Made by a program: the position numbers and the translations under genes
The notes under the pieces: generated by a model
Databases searched by the model: none
Told to the model about the DNA's origin: nothing
What the model saw: only the letters and a program-made list of their open reading frames with translations
Assembly: GCA_029204225.1 (NCBI GenBank)
Contig: CM055102.1
Span: 13,146,199 to 13,210,198, forward strand
Direction of reading: 5' to 3'
Source of the DNA: Diphasiastrum complanatum
Taxonomy: Eukaryota > Streptophyta > Lycopodiopsida > Lycopodiales > Lycopodiaceae
DNA length: 64,000 bases
Shown: positions 45,126 through 56,664 of the stretch, piece by piece
Layout of the letters: every line of letters begins with the position of its first letter
Numbering within the stretch: position 1 is the stretch's first letter

Positions 45126-46060
45126 CTACAAACATGCACATATTTTAATTAAGAAATCATCAATGTATAATGCTATTATAACATAGCTTGACCCTTTACA
45201 CTTGAGATATACATTAGAGTCTACGGAGCAAGAAGTGAAATTGTGCTGCAACAAGAAGTGATTGATTATTTCGTACCAGGCCCTAGGAGCTTGCTTAAGA
45301 CCATATAATGCCTTATGCAATTTGCATACCAAATGCTCCTTGCCATGAAGGATGCAACCTTATGGTTGATAAATGAATATGTCTTCTTGTATATATCTGT
45401 GTAGGAATGCCGTCTGGACGTCCATCTAGTGAATGTCCAGATCTTCTGCAGCAACTATAGCCAATAAGGTACGAATAGACTGATGTTTTACCAGTGGACT
45501 AAAGGTCTCAGTTTAGTCTATCCCATATACTTGTTCAAATCCTTTCACCACCAGTCTAGCTTTCCATTTGGATATTGATTCATCTAGTTTAAGCTTTAGC
45601 TTGAAGATCCACTTGGAGTCAATTGGTTTTACACCTGTAGGAGGATTGACAAGACTCTAGGTCTTGTTCTTCATTAGAGATTGATATTCAAAATCCATGA
45701 CAACTTTCCATTTGTTTGCATCGGGCATTGACAGAGCTTCTACTATGGTGGCAGGTTCCTCATGACTGATGAAAGCCTGAGGGACGAAGCGATCAGACTG
45801 CTGTCATTGTCTTATGAACCTTCGAACTGTAGGTGTAGAGCAGACGATCCTCCTTGGTGAATGACTGGGATCGTAGCATCTTGCGGTTGAACAATCGTGG
45901 GTCTAGGCCCATTGATGATAAGTGGAGCTGTTGGGACGAACTCCGTTGTTCGAACAGACGTAGGTTGTTGCCTATCGATGGAGGGTGGAGCTGCTATGAC
46001 ATGCTCTTGCATTGGCTGCTTCTGCTTGAAATCGTGATACTTGTGGGGACTATTCACTTA
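45126..46060 (-). pseudogene. R: copia RT fragment (minus)
   Basis: From 46060 downwards: a Pro/Gln-rich integrase-RT linker (QQPTSVRTTEFVPTAPLIIN), then MPDANKWKVVMDFEYQSLMK, NKTWSLVNPPTGVKPIDSKW, a stop after GID, TFSPLVKHQSIRTLLAIVAA, LDIHQMDVQTAFLHRYIQED, a stop, KLHKALYGLKQAPRAWYEII, HFLLQHNFTSCSVDSNVYLK, and ALYIDDFLI (YIDD catalytic box) near 45150. It ends immediately after the box. The wording closely parallels the S element at 60.0 kb (FLLQHDFVPNS), so R and S are one family. Neither end of R has an LTR. Confidence 0.82.
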
Positions 46061-47707
46061 TTCTCATAAGAAGCTTACAAATTGCCTCTAAGATTGAAAA
46101 TGTACAAATTTTTACATCACGAATGGACAAAACATTCTTGACCTCATAAAACCTGAGAGCACACATTTGATGAAGCAACCATTTGCCTTTTAGTTGATTT
46201 ATAACCAATTGCAAACCATTTATAGTACACTATTTGTTCTCAAATAAGGCATCATACCCAACTAGTATTGTCGCACTACAACTTTGAGATTCAAAAACCT
46301 CTTCAAGGCAAAATGATTCTTCAAGACACTCGGACCTTGCTCTATATGATCCTCTTGAAGCATTTTCAAAATTGAGGTTGCTCTTCCTCCATCTTACTTG
46401 CCTCCACTTGGATCTCAAGAACCTTTGGCATGTTAGATTGAACTTGTGAAGCATGGTCGACCATAAACATATTTGAACCATCAAATATTGCCTCCCAAGA
46501 TATTAGAATCTTATTAGAACAAGTAGTAATGAGGATTCAACACTTTTTGATTGACTCACCACATTCAATCATTATACCAAGAGAATAAAGGAAAATCTTG
46601 AGTTGAGTATGCCAAGACCTTGGTACTATCTCCTTGATCTTGATGATCTCTCCTCACCTTTCTTTCCTTTTCCAATAAACTTGAGCCTTGATATCTCCAT
46701 CCTGGACTTTGAAAGTCTTCTCGAAATTCTCGGCCCTTCACATTCTCCTTGTGCTTGACTATGCTCCTCTCCATCAACGAGTTGAATAAGGTGCTGTTCC
46801 AAAAGCACTCCTTCACGTTTTCAAGCCTTACTCTCATGAAGGATCACATTTCCACTCTTTAATGGAAAACATGTAGATTCTACAATCTCTACTTGAAGAG
46901 CAAAAGACCACCATTATTTCTTTCATTGCAGTAGGATAATATTTGGTTCTTGCATTGAAATAGTTATGCACAAAGCATGTGGACTCGAATAATTCAAAGT
47001 ACATTACATTGAATGGTGTTTATTCTTTTATGACACCATGTGTCAAACTATTACAAAAATAGTCACCAAGTGAAGCTACTTCACAAAATTATGATGTAGC
47101 TACACAAGCTTTCAACTTCATTTTCTTAGCACATCTACTGACACTGTTGCGTATGGAATAGGTAATATTTTGTGCAAATGGGAGCTATTTGGCATATTTC
47201 CTTCCGTTAAAATTCACCATATTTGTGAATGTCTTCAAGAATATAGGTGCACAAGATAACACCTATAACGAAAATGATAGAAAAAAAAGAGGTTTAAAAG
47301 TTACAAAATTTTGACCAAGATTTGAAATTTCATTGAAAAAACGTCTTTTGTAAAATTCAATGATTCTTGCACAAGACGAGTATTTTACTAGGAGCATGTT
47401 TTTATAGCTTGTTTACAATTTACTAATAGTTGTACAACGAACTATTTACATGTGAATATGCTTTGAAAGCACCTCCATTTTAAATTAAACATTAAACTGA
47501 AATATTGAGAGACTTGGACGGACTTCATTATTCTTGTAAGGCATATTTACAAATTCTAGTTTAACGTCATGAATGGCATTTGGTAGAATATGATAAAAAC
47601 ATAATGTCAAGCAATGAATATTCTAGCTATAAAATCTCTCTGTTTTGTTAGCCCGTGATATATAAATTCAATACTTCTCTATGTTTTTTGGTTTGTGACA
47701 AGAAAAA
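46061..47707. other. AT-rich with weak minus-strand copia traces
   Basis: Around 46500 the minus strand reads SWEAIFDGSNMFMVDHASQV, similar to the ISRDVIFDE end of copia integrase, and open frames continue on that strand at 46230-46484 and 46565-46837 without clear motifs. These may be the decayed integrase tail belonging to R. Bases 46900-47700 show nothing recognisable. Confidence 0.3.
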
Positions 47708-47881
47708 TCATTATGGGGACACAAAATACATTAAAAAAATGGGCCGTGGACCTTGAATTCAATTCCCGGGATCGAATTGAAGGTTTACAATTTTTTTTTT
47801 GTGAACCCTCAATTCGATCCCGTGGATCACTTGGAGGGTTTACATCCCATTTTTCTTATATATTTTGTGTCCCCATAATGA
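47708..47881. mobile_element. MITE-like inverted-repeat element, 174 bp
   Basis: TCATTATGGGGACACAAAAT at 47708 is matched by its reverse complement ending at 47881. The inner parts also pair (CAATTCCCGGGATCGAATTG against CAATTCGATCCCGTGG). There is no coding sequence. A target duplication is not obvious because the flanks (AAGAAAAA and GTTTTT) are themselves partly complementary. Confidence 0.8.
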
Positions 47882-48935
47882 GTTTTTATGTAATAAACTC
47901 ATTTTTTTAGCACTTTTTGTATCATTTCGTTCACATGTGCAATACAAATTGACAAAGTTTTAGAATTCCGATCATTTTCATACCAAGTGTCGAATGATAA
48001 TATCGCTTGCCAATAACTACAATAATTTACATGGCTTGTTTATATTCGTCAACATTATAGCAAAAACTTGCATATTTTTTATCCAAAACTTCTATGTTTT
48101 GTATTGAGAACTTTTAATTTTTATGCCCATAAATGCTTGTTTTGTGACATAAACTTTGTTGTTTCTTATAATATTTTCTAGAAGTGATTCTCACTATGAA
48201 GTGTAAGTGTTGTTTTTTTAAGACTTTTTCACAAAACATATAAGGAAATATCAATAGGATAAACTTTTATAAGAAATTTATAAGAATTTATGGAGTTAGC
48301 ATTTTCAAATATTTTTGATTTATGTTGAATGTTTAGAGTGCAATATCAACATTTTGCTGACTTGCTTCATTGAATTTAGAAACAAATTAAGAGAATTTTA
48401 CCACACAACTTTAAAATTCAATTTAATTTTGTAAGAGATTATATGCTGCTAAGTTATAATAATCAATTATCATGTAATGTTTCTCAATATTTTGATTGTC
48501 TTAATTTTTGCTACTTGTATTATGCAAATCCTCTTTTGAAATATACATATTTGCTCTTTACATTGTAGACATGACATTATATTCTTAATGTCAATAAAAT
48601 TTTATATGACGTTAAATAATCTTATGATCACATTTACTCTTTCAAATTACAATACCCCAAACTTTGACATATCTTAAGTACGTCAAAAAGTTTGAAGGAC
48701 AATTTGTTTTTGTTTGTTTGAAATGTATGCTATTTGTTTCAAGAGTCTCAATTTTGTACATTATTGAAAATTTAACATCCAAAATTTCATGTGATTATTT
48801 TAAAAACATCTATATTTTGGCTAAATTTATTTTAAAATGTCAAAATTTGATTTACTTTTTTAAAATCATCAAAAAAACTAAGTTATTTGACGGGATCTTC
48901 AAATAGGTAACCTACTCAATACACAAGATGTTAAA
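47882..48935. other. AT-rich, nothing recognised
   Basis: Very AT-rich non-coding DNA. It ends in TTAAA (48931-48935), the left target duplication of element M. Confidence 0.5.
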
Positions 48936-48980
48936 TGTGAAGATTTTGTCAATCGCTAAGATCCAAAATCACCTTCTGAT

Positions 48981-49635
48981 TGTGAAAATTGTCAACATTT
49001 CCTAGCTAGTTTGAGGCCTAAATTGGCAATTTTTGTACATAGTTTTGGATCTAACCTTTCACACGTGTGAAAGAGGCCTAGATACTTTTATTTTAGTATA
49101 TATTTCATATTGAAGAAGTCTCAAACTTTAGGACCTTCGAAATGACACCAAAATCATGTTATTTGAACATATAGGCCAAAATTGGCTAATTTAGACTACT
49201 GGTGTCCTAAAATTGAGTCCTAAGTTCTAGAGAGAGGAGAGAGAGTCATTTCTCTCACCTATATTAGGCTGAAATTCATGGAGAACAGGTTGGAGAAATT
49301 TATTGTATTGTTGAGAGAGATCAATAGATCATTGTCACAGTTTCTTCCTCCATTGAGAGCATTGCTTTGTGTATTGTCTTCAAGCTTTTGTGTATGATCT
49401 TAAGAGGTTTTCAAAAGTGGTAGGCTAATGTTGTAGGGCTGGTATGCTATTGTTTTTGGCTGCCATCAGTACCTTTTATTAGCTTCTTTTGTCTCTTGAA
49501 TGCTTTGTCAAGTTCATGTGTATCAAAGGTAGCATTAGGATGCTTTGCCATTTCTAACTTTTGTAGCTTGTTGTGCAAAGATCTTAGCCAAGTATTTTGG
49601 GAGTTTGGATCCATTCAAGATCCACTTTTTTCACA
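48981..49635 (+). mobile_element. P 5' LTR (655 bp)
   Basis: It starts TGTGAAAATTGTCAACATTT at 48981 and ends CTTTTTTCACA at 49635. A poor primer-binding site, TAGTATTAGAGC, follows at 49636. The 3' copy at 53796 shows about a dozen differences over the first 280 aligned bases by eye, so the insertion is moderately old. Confidence 0.85.
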
Positions 49636-50347
49636 TAGTATTAGAGCTAGTTGGCTGTTATTTTTAGTAAGGTTTCCATTTAAGGTGATATTTGGATGTT
49701 TGATCAAGTTCTAGCATGATTATGCATTGCATTGTTGATCAAATCTTACTAACCTTTGTTTGTTGAGTTGAACTTGTGGATCAAAAGCATATTTTAGGTC
49801 TATTGAAGATCAGAGGCTGAGAAGAAGCTATTTTGGATCAGATTATAACACCTAATCATTTGTTGATTGTGAGGCTTGTGCATATTCAATACTAACAATG
49901 TTTTGTTCAATCTATTGTTGACAATCTCCACTTCTGTGGATGAACACTCTCTTTTGGAGATGAACACTCTCCTTAAGTGGATGAATCTTCTCCTTATGTG
50001 GATAACAAATACTCTTTGAGTGATTTTGTAATTCTCCAAAAGGCTGAGCAAAGCTCCCACTTGGATGAAAGATCCCCTTTTGGGTGAACAGATTGTCAAC
50101 AATCTTTTGCATAAATTTTGGTAGAGTGTGTTCAAGTTGGTTTGAGTTTGTAATCCATTCTTAATGTGTGCAAAGTGTTGCATGTATTTCAATCTTCCTT
50201 TCTATGCTTGGAAACCAGCCAAGTTCAAGATAGAAGTGTTTTAGGGTCCTAGATCTTTTGAGATCTCCTTATCCATCGTTTGTTGAGAGGAAAGTGAGTG
50301 CTAGGTGCATTAGGAAAGAGCCTAAAAGTTGAAGAATCATTATATTC
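49636..50347 (+). other. P leader
   Basis: About 710 bases between primer-binding site and gag. It contains repeated GATGAACACTCTC/TGGATGAA blocks (49935-50000) and no coding track that I recognise. Confidence 0.45.
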
Positions 50348-51237
50348 ATGGCTTCCAATGGTGGAAACATGTTAGAAACTAATGATAGGTTGAGTTCATC
50401 AAACTACTATACCTGGAAAGTGAGAATGGAATCCTTACTTGAGTTGAATGAACTCATGGACATAGTTGCAGGAGGCCAAAAGGCCAAAAGGTTTGATAAG
50501 AAGGCTAAAAGGACAAAGGTTTGATAAGAAGGCCAAAAGGGCTCTTCATATCATTAAAATGAATGTTACCAATGAACTTCTCAAGGAATTTGATAAAAGT
50601 CAAAGTGCAAGTGAGGCATGAAATGCCTTGAAGAAGCTCTTTGAATCAAAGTCCACATCTAGGGTATTGACCCTAAGGAGGCAAATATCTTCTAGTAGAC
50701 AAAGAGAGGGTGAAAGTGCTCATGCATTTGTCTTGAGGGTTAAGTCCTTAAGTGATGATCTAGCATGCATTGATGAAAGCATAAAAGATGGTGAAATAGT
50801 CCAGGTTATGTTGAATGGTTTGCTAGATGAACATGCTAATTTTGTGCAAAATTTTGCCATTTAAAGAGACTTGCCAAGTGTGGTTGACTTGCAAGAAATC
50901 TTATTGGCTGAACAACATAGGTTGCAATCAAAGCTTGATGGTGCATCCTTGAAAGGTGGAGGTGAAGAGGCTTTCTTCATAAAAGGCAAAGACAAAGGCA
51001 AGTTAAAGGCAAAGGCAAATGGTCCAAAGGTGGTAACTCGGATCATGATGATCACACTTCCTCCTCCTCTTCTACTTCTTTTAGAAAGAAAGACAAGTCA
51101 AAGTTCAAGTGCTTTTATTGTGGGATAAAAGGTCATTTTTCAAATGAATGTCATAAGAAGCAAAATAATGAAGGTAGCGAACAAAACAACTTTTTTACTT
51201 CTAATGAGGATCTAGATTCTTGTGATTCTCTCATGAT
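50348..51237 (+). pseudogene. P gag with zinc knuckle
   Basis: ATG 50348 opens MASNGGNMLETNDRLSSSNY and YTWKVRMESLLELNELMD, a copia gag start. A short duplication of AAAGGTTTGATAAGAAGGC at 50490-50540 breaks the frame. The core resumes as LKKLFESKSTSRVLTLRRQI, AHAFVLRVKSLSDDLACIDE and IVQVMLNGLLDEHANFVQNF, a stop at 50862, then DLQEILLAEQHRLQSKLDGA. A Lys-rich stretch precedes the zinc knuckle CFYCGIKGHFSNEC at 51110-51151. Order and motifs are those of a copia capsid protein; frame changes make it inactive here. Confidence 0.78.
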
Positions 51238-51530
51238 GTGTTCATGACTAGTCACAAGGAGTTCTTTACTTCTTTGATCTCTTATGTTGGAACCAAGAAA
51301 GTCGTTCATATGCCAAATGGTGGTGAGTATATGATCAAAGGTATTGGCTCAATTCCTATTTGCCTTTCTACTAATAGGAATGTAAGGCTTGATGGTGTTC
51401 TTTACATTCCTTCACTTTCAAGAAATTTGCTAAGTGTTGGTCAAATGTTAAAAAAAGGGTAAAAGACAAAGTTTGTTGGGGATGTTTGCTTCATTACTAA
51501 GGTAGACTTTAAAAGCTTGATGCATTTGTT
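51238..51530 (+). pseudogene. P protease-region remnant
   Basis: MTSHKEFFTSLISYVGTKKV, MPNGGEYMIKGIGSIPICLS and VLYIPSLSRNLLSVGQMLKK match the part of copia pol between the protease active site and GAG-pre-integrase. The catalytic DSG motif is absent; DSCDSLMM stands just before it. After GDVCFITK at about 51500, recognisable copia sequence ends. Confidence 0.75.
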
Positions 51531-53782
51531 ATGTCTAACAAGAGGAATGAAATGGATGTTGGTGGTTCTCTCAACTTTCAAAAGTCAATTCCTAGAATCA
51601 ATAAGATTGGTAGATCTTATGCAAAGTCTAAAGAACTTCCTTATGCTAGATCTAGGTTGAAATCTAATGAGCTTCTTGGAGATAGTTATTGTTGTGCTAA
51701 CTTGGCAACTTTTGGTGAGTCTATGATCAATGTTTTGGATCCATTGGATCTTGAAGATGGACTAGTGCTACCTACTAGTCAAATGGAGTCATGTGGTGCT
51801 AAATTAGTATCATGTTGGAACTCTTCTACTCATAGATTTCAAAGTCTTGGTGGCTCTTCAATGGAACTACATGGCAAGTGCAAAAATGGAAAAGGTAAGA
51901 AGAAAGCTAACTTCATCAATGGAGGTGATGAAAACTCTTCTTTGGAAATGGTTGTTGCTAATGACTTATTTACTCATTTGGAAAAAGATGGTCTTTGAGC
52001 ATAATTGAAAAAAAAGTTTCTTTTGCATCTTTATGTGATGAATCCAAGAAAGTCATTTGTGCAACAAGTGGTGTCACATGTATTCATAAAGAAAGTAGAT
52101 CAAAAGTTTCTATCGTGAGACTTGGTGAGGAAGATCTCAAGTCAAAAGGGAGAGATGAATGTGAAGTGTTCAAAGTAGGATGTACTTTGAATGATGTTTT
52201 TGTGAATGATAGTGAGGGTTCATTATCATTACCTATATCATTGACTAGAAGTCCAGGTTTGACAAGAAAAAGTACTTCAATCATTCTTATGCTAAAGGTA
52301 CAATGTATTCTTTTCATGGCTTCTAATGTTCGAGATTCTTCCATTTCTTATTATGCAACTATCAAGAGGGAGATTGCTAACTTTTGTGGTGTGATCATTA
52401 AGAGGGAGTCTTGTGAAGGAAAGGGCAAAGGAAGAGTGACTCTTGGAAAGATCCAAGGCATGGATCTTACATCTATTCATCAACTCAAAGGATGCTATGA
52501 TTGTGGTGGAGTGTTCATGCATGATCAAGATGGCAAAAGGTTGGATGAAGAAGACTACATGGAGCAACTCAAGTGGCAATTTCTTCAAGGCAAGGAAGAT
52601 CTTATTGAGGTTTGGTTTGAACTCAAATGGGCTGGTTTGATTAGGTTTTATTCTCAACTTCATCTACTCTACTTCATGTTGGATAGAATTGTAGAAATCT
52701 ATCTTTTGGTTTATGATGACATTGTTTTCACCTATAGTGAGAGGTTGAAATCAAGCAATGATGAGATCTTGTGGGATGTTAATCATGTGTTTGAGAGGGA
52801 GTATCTTCAGAGGTTTAGATCTGAAGATGTTTATAAATGCAAAGTCCTTGATGTTTTATTGGAAGATATTGATCTTGAATTGCTTCATCAACACCAAGAG
52901 GCAAGTAGCAATTGGAAGCTAGTCAAAAGCATCAAAGGGGAGCCACATGGGAAAAGCATTTTGGATATGCTTTTATAGGTTCTTGAAGGTTCAAGTAAGG
53001 TTCTTGGAGCAGCAAGGAAGTGTCCTTTTACTCTACCTTACTTGTTTAATCTCATGCATGAACATTGTCATGTCAATGTGTTGGAATTGTCAAAATTCAA
53101 TGAAACTAGTTCCATAGTCTTGCATCCTTTGGATCTTGGAGATGGAATAGCTATCATTGCTGGTTTTTATGATCAAGTAAATGCATTCATTAAAATCTTG
53201 AAAGATATTGAAGTGGTCAATATGTTTACTTTTGAGCAAAGTTCAAGATCTAGCATCCTAGTGTTGGCAAATTGGCAAATTGTTGACAATGTAGGATCAA
53301 GGATTGTATGCAAATCTTGCGGAGATACTTCAAGTATTTCAAGTTCAAATTTTTCTCATTCAAATGGAGCAGAGAACACTCAAGGGATTTCATGGATTGG
53401 AGATCTACAAAGGCAAGGTGGTGATGGAGGTTCATTCATGGAGATACATGGTGCATTCACTATGGGCATAGTGGAATGTGGAGGAGGCATGCAAACACTT
53501 GTTGGTTACTTTCATTTACAACCTGTTTGCTACTATTTTACAGAGAATACATGGAGGATTTCTTTCATTATGATTCTATGTTCTTTTACATGTATCTTGT
53601 TCACCATTCTATGTAAAATTGATGTAAGAAATAGTGAAGCATCCTATATGGACACTATTATCTATATCAATTATGTTGTACTTCATATTGTACATATTAG
53701 AAAACTTGAGAAGAGATCTATTATCATGATGGAGATCATTCTTATGTTGGAGCAAAGTAGTGTTGTAAAACTAGCAAGTTAA
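51531..53782 (+). pseudogene. P: long unfamiliar ORFs in place of pol
   Basis: Three open stretches, 51531-51998, 51995-52978 and 53042-53782, fill the space where integrase, RT and RNase H should be. The second and third share a frame and are separated by a single TAG at 52976. A frameshift joins the first to the second. No integrase DDE or GLKQ motif is present. One segment, EIYLLVYDDIVFTYSERLKS near 52690-52750, resembles a degenerate RT box (YVDDIVFT minus a residue). Two motif pairs recur: LDPLDLEDG with GGSSMELHG in the first part, and LHPLDLGDG with GGSFMEIHG in the last, implying an internal duplication. The C-terminus has hydrophobic stretches (WRISFIMILCSFTCILFTIL). Function unknown; it could be an extremely diverged pol or captured sequence. 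Confidence 0.55.
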
Positions 53783-53795
53783 GTTGAAGAGGGAG

Positions 53796-54346
53796 TGTGA
53801 AAATTGTCAACATTTCCTAGCTAGTTTGAGGCCTAAATTGGCAATTTTTGTACATAGTTTTGGATCTAACCTTTCACACGTGTGAAAAAGGGCTAGATAC
53901 TTTTATTTTAGTATATATTTCATATTGAAGAAGTCTCAAACTTCAGGACATTCAAAATGACACCAAAATCATGTTATTTGGACATATAGGCCGAAATTGG
54001 CTATTTTAGGCTACTGGTGCCCTAAAATTGAGTCCTAAGCTCTAGAGAGAGGAGAGAGAGTCATCTCTCTCACCTATATTAGGCTGAAATTCGTGGAGAA
54101 CAGGTTGGAGAAGCTTTTGTGTATGATCTTAAGAGGTTTCCAAAAGTGGTAGGCTGATGTTGTAGGGCTGGTATGCTGTTGTTTTTGGCTGCCATCAGTA
54201 CCTTTTATTAGCTTATTTTGTCTCTTGAATGCTTTGTCAAGTTCATGTGTATCAAAAGTAGCATTAGGATGCTTTGCCATTTCTAGCTTTTGTAGCTTGT
54301 TGTGCAAAGATCTTAGCCAAGTATTTTGGGAGTTTGGATCCATTCA
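53796..54346 (+). mobile_element. P 3' LTR, truncated
   Basis: It begins TGTGAAAATTGTCAACATTT after the polypurine tract GAAGAGGGAG (53786-53795). Relative to the 5' LTR it lacks an internal block of about 83 bp (after GGTTGGAGAA) and the last 18 bases, ending GGATCCATTCA at 54346 where M integrase begins. The expected target duplication is therefore lost on this side. Confidence 0.85.
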
Positions 54347-55258
54347 CTCGACCTCCTCTTGAATAGCATCTCAAAAGGTGTCCTTCTATGCATCATAGCA
54401 CTCAACCACCTATTGCATAGAAAGTTAGCACACAACAAGGCTTGATGCCAAAATGGTTTAGGAAGATTTGCACTTAACCTCATAGCTTTGGCACCTTTCC
54501 ATAAGGTCATATTCTTCCTCTCGACCACTCCATTTTGTTGAGGTGTCCTTGGAGTTGTGTACTCCCTCTTGATCCATGCTCATCACAAAAGGCCTTGAAC
54601 TTGGTTGAGATATACTCACCACCATTGTCACTCGTCAAGCACTTGATCTTTGTGGAAAATTGGTTCTCCCTTGCAATCTTGAACTCACAAAGACATCATA
54701 CGCTTCATCTTTGCTCTTTAATAGATATACCCAACAATATCTATTAAAGAAAATCATCAATGAAAGCTACATACATCTTAGCTCCGCCATAACTAATTGT
54801 AGTAATTCCATGAATATCTGAATGTACAACTTGAAAAGGCTTTGTAGATCTAGATGTAGATTTAGTATAAGAAGGTAGTCTATGTGACTTTGATAAAGCA
54901 CAAGACTTACAAACATGATTGATGCTAGTTAAGGAACTTGGAAGGACAATCACAACTTGCTTTCTAGCCATCTTCAAAATTTCTACATGCAATTGCAACA
55001 ACTGGATATAGAATCTTGTAGCCTCTAATGAAGCTTTTCAAAAATCGTCCAAATCCAGTAAGCCACTTGTGAAATCAAAAATCTTCAAGTTCATAAACCT
55101 AAATTGAGCTTTGACCTACAAAAGATCAATTCTACACATGCAAAATGCTTGACTTTGAGTAGAAATCAATCTAGCACACTCTAGCATTGGTAACTCCTCC
55201 AAATCTTTAATAGATGTGGCTGATCCTTTCATAACCTCCAACACAAGCTCTGATACCA
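54347..55258 (-). pseudogene. M copia integrase remnant (minus)
   Basis: From 55001 down: CKSCALSKSHRLPSYTKST (zinc-binding Cys of GAG-pre-integrase), FQVVHSDIHGITTISYGGAK with the first catalytic Asp, YVAFIDDFL, a frame change, TSDNGGEYIST (second Asp, about 54630) and, after another, TPQQNGVVERKNMTLWKGAK with the Glu, then NLPKPFWHQALLCANFLCNR and RRTPFEMLFKRRS. It stops at 54347 against P. Only about 240 bp separate it from the primer-binding site, so gag and protease are deleted. Confidence 0.82.
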
Positions 55259-55913
55259 TGTGAAGATTTTGTCAATCACTAAGATCCAAAATCACCTATT
55301 GATCTTTGGTATGAAAGATAGCACACTCTACACCATTTGCAACATAAAAAATCAACATCTACTTAATGAAAGAGATGCAAACTCAATAAGATATTGATCA
55401 AACATCAAACTTATGATAAAATGAAGTTGTTGTTTGTACAAAAATAGTAAGCTATTGTATTTCACATGTGTTGATCCAAAAATAACAAAAAATGAGCATT
55501 CTACACACAAGATTGCAAGATACCATCAATATAGTGCACCAATGGATAGATGAACCCAAGAGAACTCATTTATAAGTATGAAATGAGATAGGAGAGAGAA
55601 GATCATCCTCTTCCCATGACTTTACGTCTATTTATAATAGATCCATGCCTCATTAATGAGTTTGGTTTCCCTCCCTAACAAAAACCCTATCAACAATATG
55701 ACTAGAATCAATGTATATAACATTCAAATTTGAATGTGTCCAAACTCGACTTTCTACTTTCTCTCACTTTTCTAAAAGTGGTAATTCAAATGCTTTAAGA
55801 CTACTATAACTTTGCAAAGTCAAACTCTAAGTCTAATATGAAAATTGGCCTCAATTGCCAGATAAACAAATATGACCAAAATATCAAACTAGTTGACATT
55901 TTGTCACATTAAA

Positions 55914-56315
55914 TATCGTAGCTCTTGATGACAAGAAGTAGAACAAATCATATCTATCATCTGTGAAATTATCAACTAGTTCTCTAGCTTTCTAGTTAGT
56001 TTGGCAATTTGAGCCTATATGAGGCCAAATTAGCAAATAAACTGGGTACATGTTCAATTTTCAAGTTAGGTCCAAATTCACTCAGTCACTTAGTCATGCA
56101 AAAGTTCGTTTTGAACTTTACTTGGCAATTTTGGACAATATGACAAGTTTAGGACAAGTTTTGGATAAGCTAGCCAAATGACTCTAGAGAGAGGAGAGAG
56201 AGTTACCACTTTCAAATATAAGTAGTAGGTAGGTCATAGAGAATGTAGAAACTACGATGTATTTCCATTTTGGAAGCTTGGAGTCAAAATTATCTCATTA
56301 ATTTTGTCCTATATA
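55914..56315. other. Unrecognised flank
   Basis: AT-rich DNA between M and the next copia tail. A TCTAGAGAGAGGAGAGAGAG at 56191 matches the same block in the P LTRs (near 49233), so part of it may be a diverged LTR of that family, but I could not set its ends. Confidence 0.4.
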
Positions 56316-56664
56316 GAGTCTGAATACATTGCAGCCTCTCAAGAAACCAAAGAGGTGATTTGATTGAGAAATCTATTGTTTGACATTGGTCTCAGAAAAA
56401 ATGCTTCAATGATCATTCAATGTGACAATCAGAGCACTATCACTTTGGCAGTCAATCCTAGATTTCACTCTAGGAGCAGGCACATCGAAATCATGTACCA
56501 TTATATAAGGAGCATAGTAACAAGGAGGTAACTCTGACATTCTGCAGAACATAGTACATGGAAGCTGACATCTTCACAAAGGCATTAAGTCAAGAAACGT
56601 ACAAGAAATTTTTCGCTATTTTACGTTTGAAATTCAAGGCATTTATGGATCCAGATTAAGGGGG
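56316..56664 (+). pseudogene. Copia RNase H tail and polypurine tract
   Basis: The frame reads ESEYIAASQETKEVI, a stop where Trp is expected, LRNLLFDIGLRKNASMIIQC, DNQSTITLAVNPRFHSRSRH and IEIMYHYIRS, then after a frame slip MEADIFTKALSQETYKKFFA and LKFKAFMDPD before TAA. AAGGGGG (56658-56664) is the polypurine tract. This is a clean copia C-terminus whose upstream RT has been lost. Confidence 0.85.

Larger units (their letters stand above)
48936..55908 (-). mobile_element. M: copia element (minus) with TTAAA target duplication, split by P
   Basis: M's 5' LTR (minus) is complete at 55259-55908: it starts TGTGACAAAATGTCAAC at 55908 and ends AATCTTCACA at 55259, followed by the primer-binding site TGGTATCAGAGC (55258-55247). 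The first 45 bases of the 3' LTR survive at 48936-48980 and match 55259-55303. TTAAA flanks both outer ends (48931-48935, 55909-55913). Element P interrupts the 3' LTR at 48981. What remains of M inside is integrase only (54347-55001); gag, RT, RNase H and most of the 3' LTR were lost. The insertion history is therefore readable from the sequence. Confidence 0.85.
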
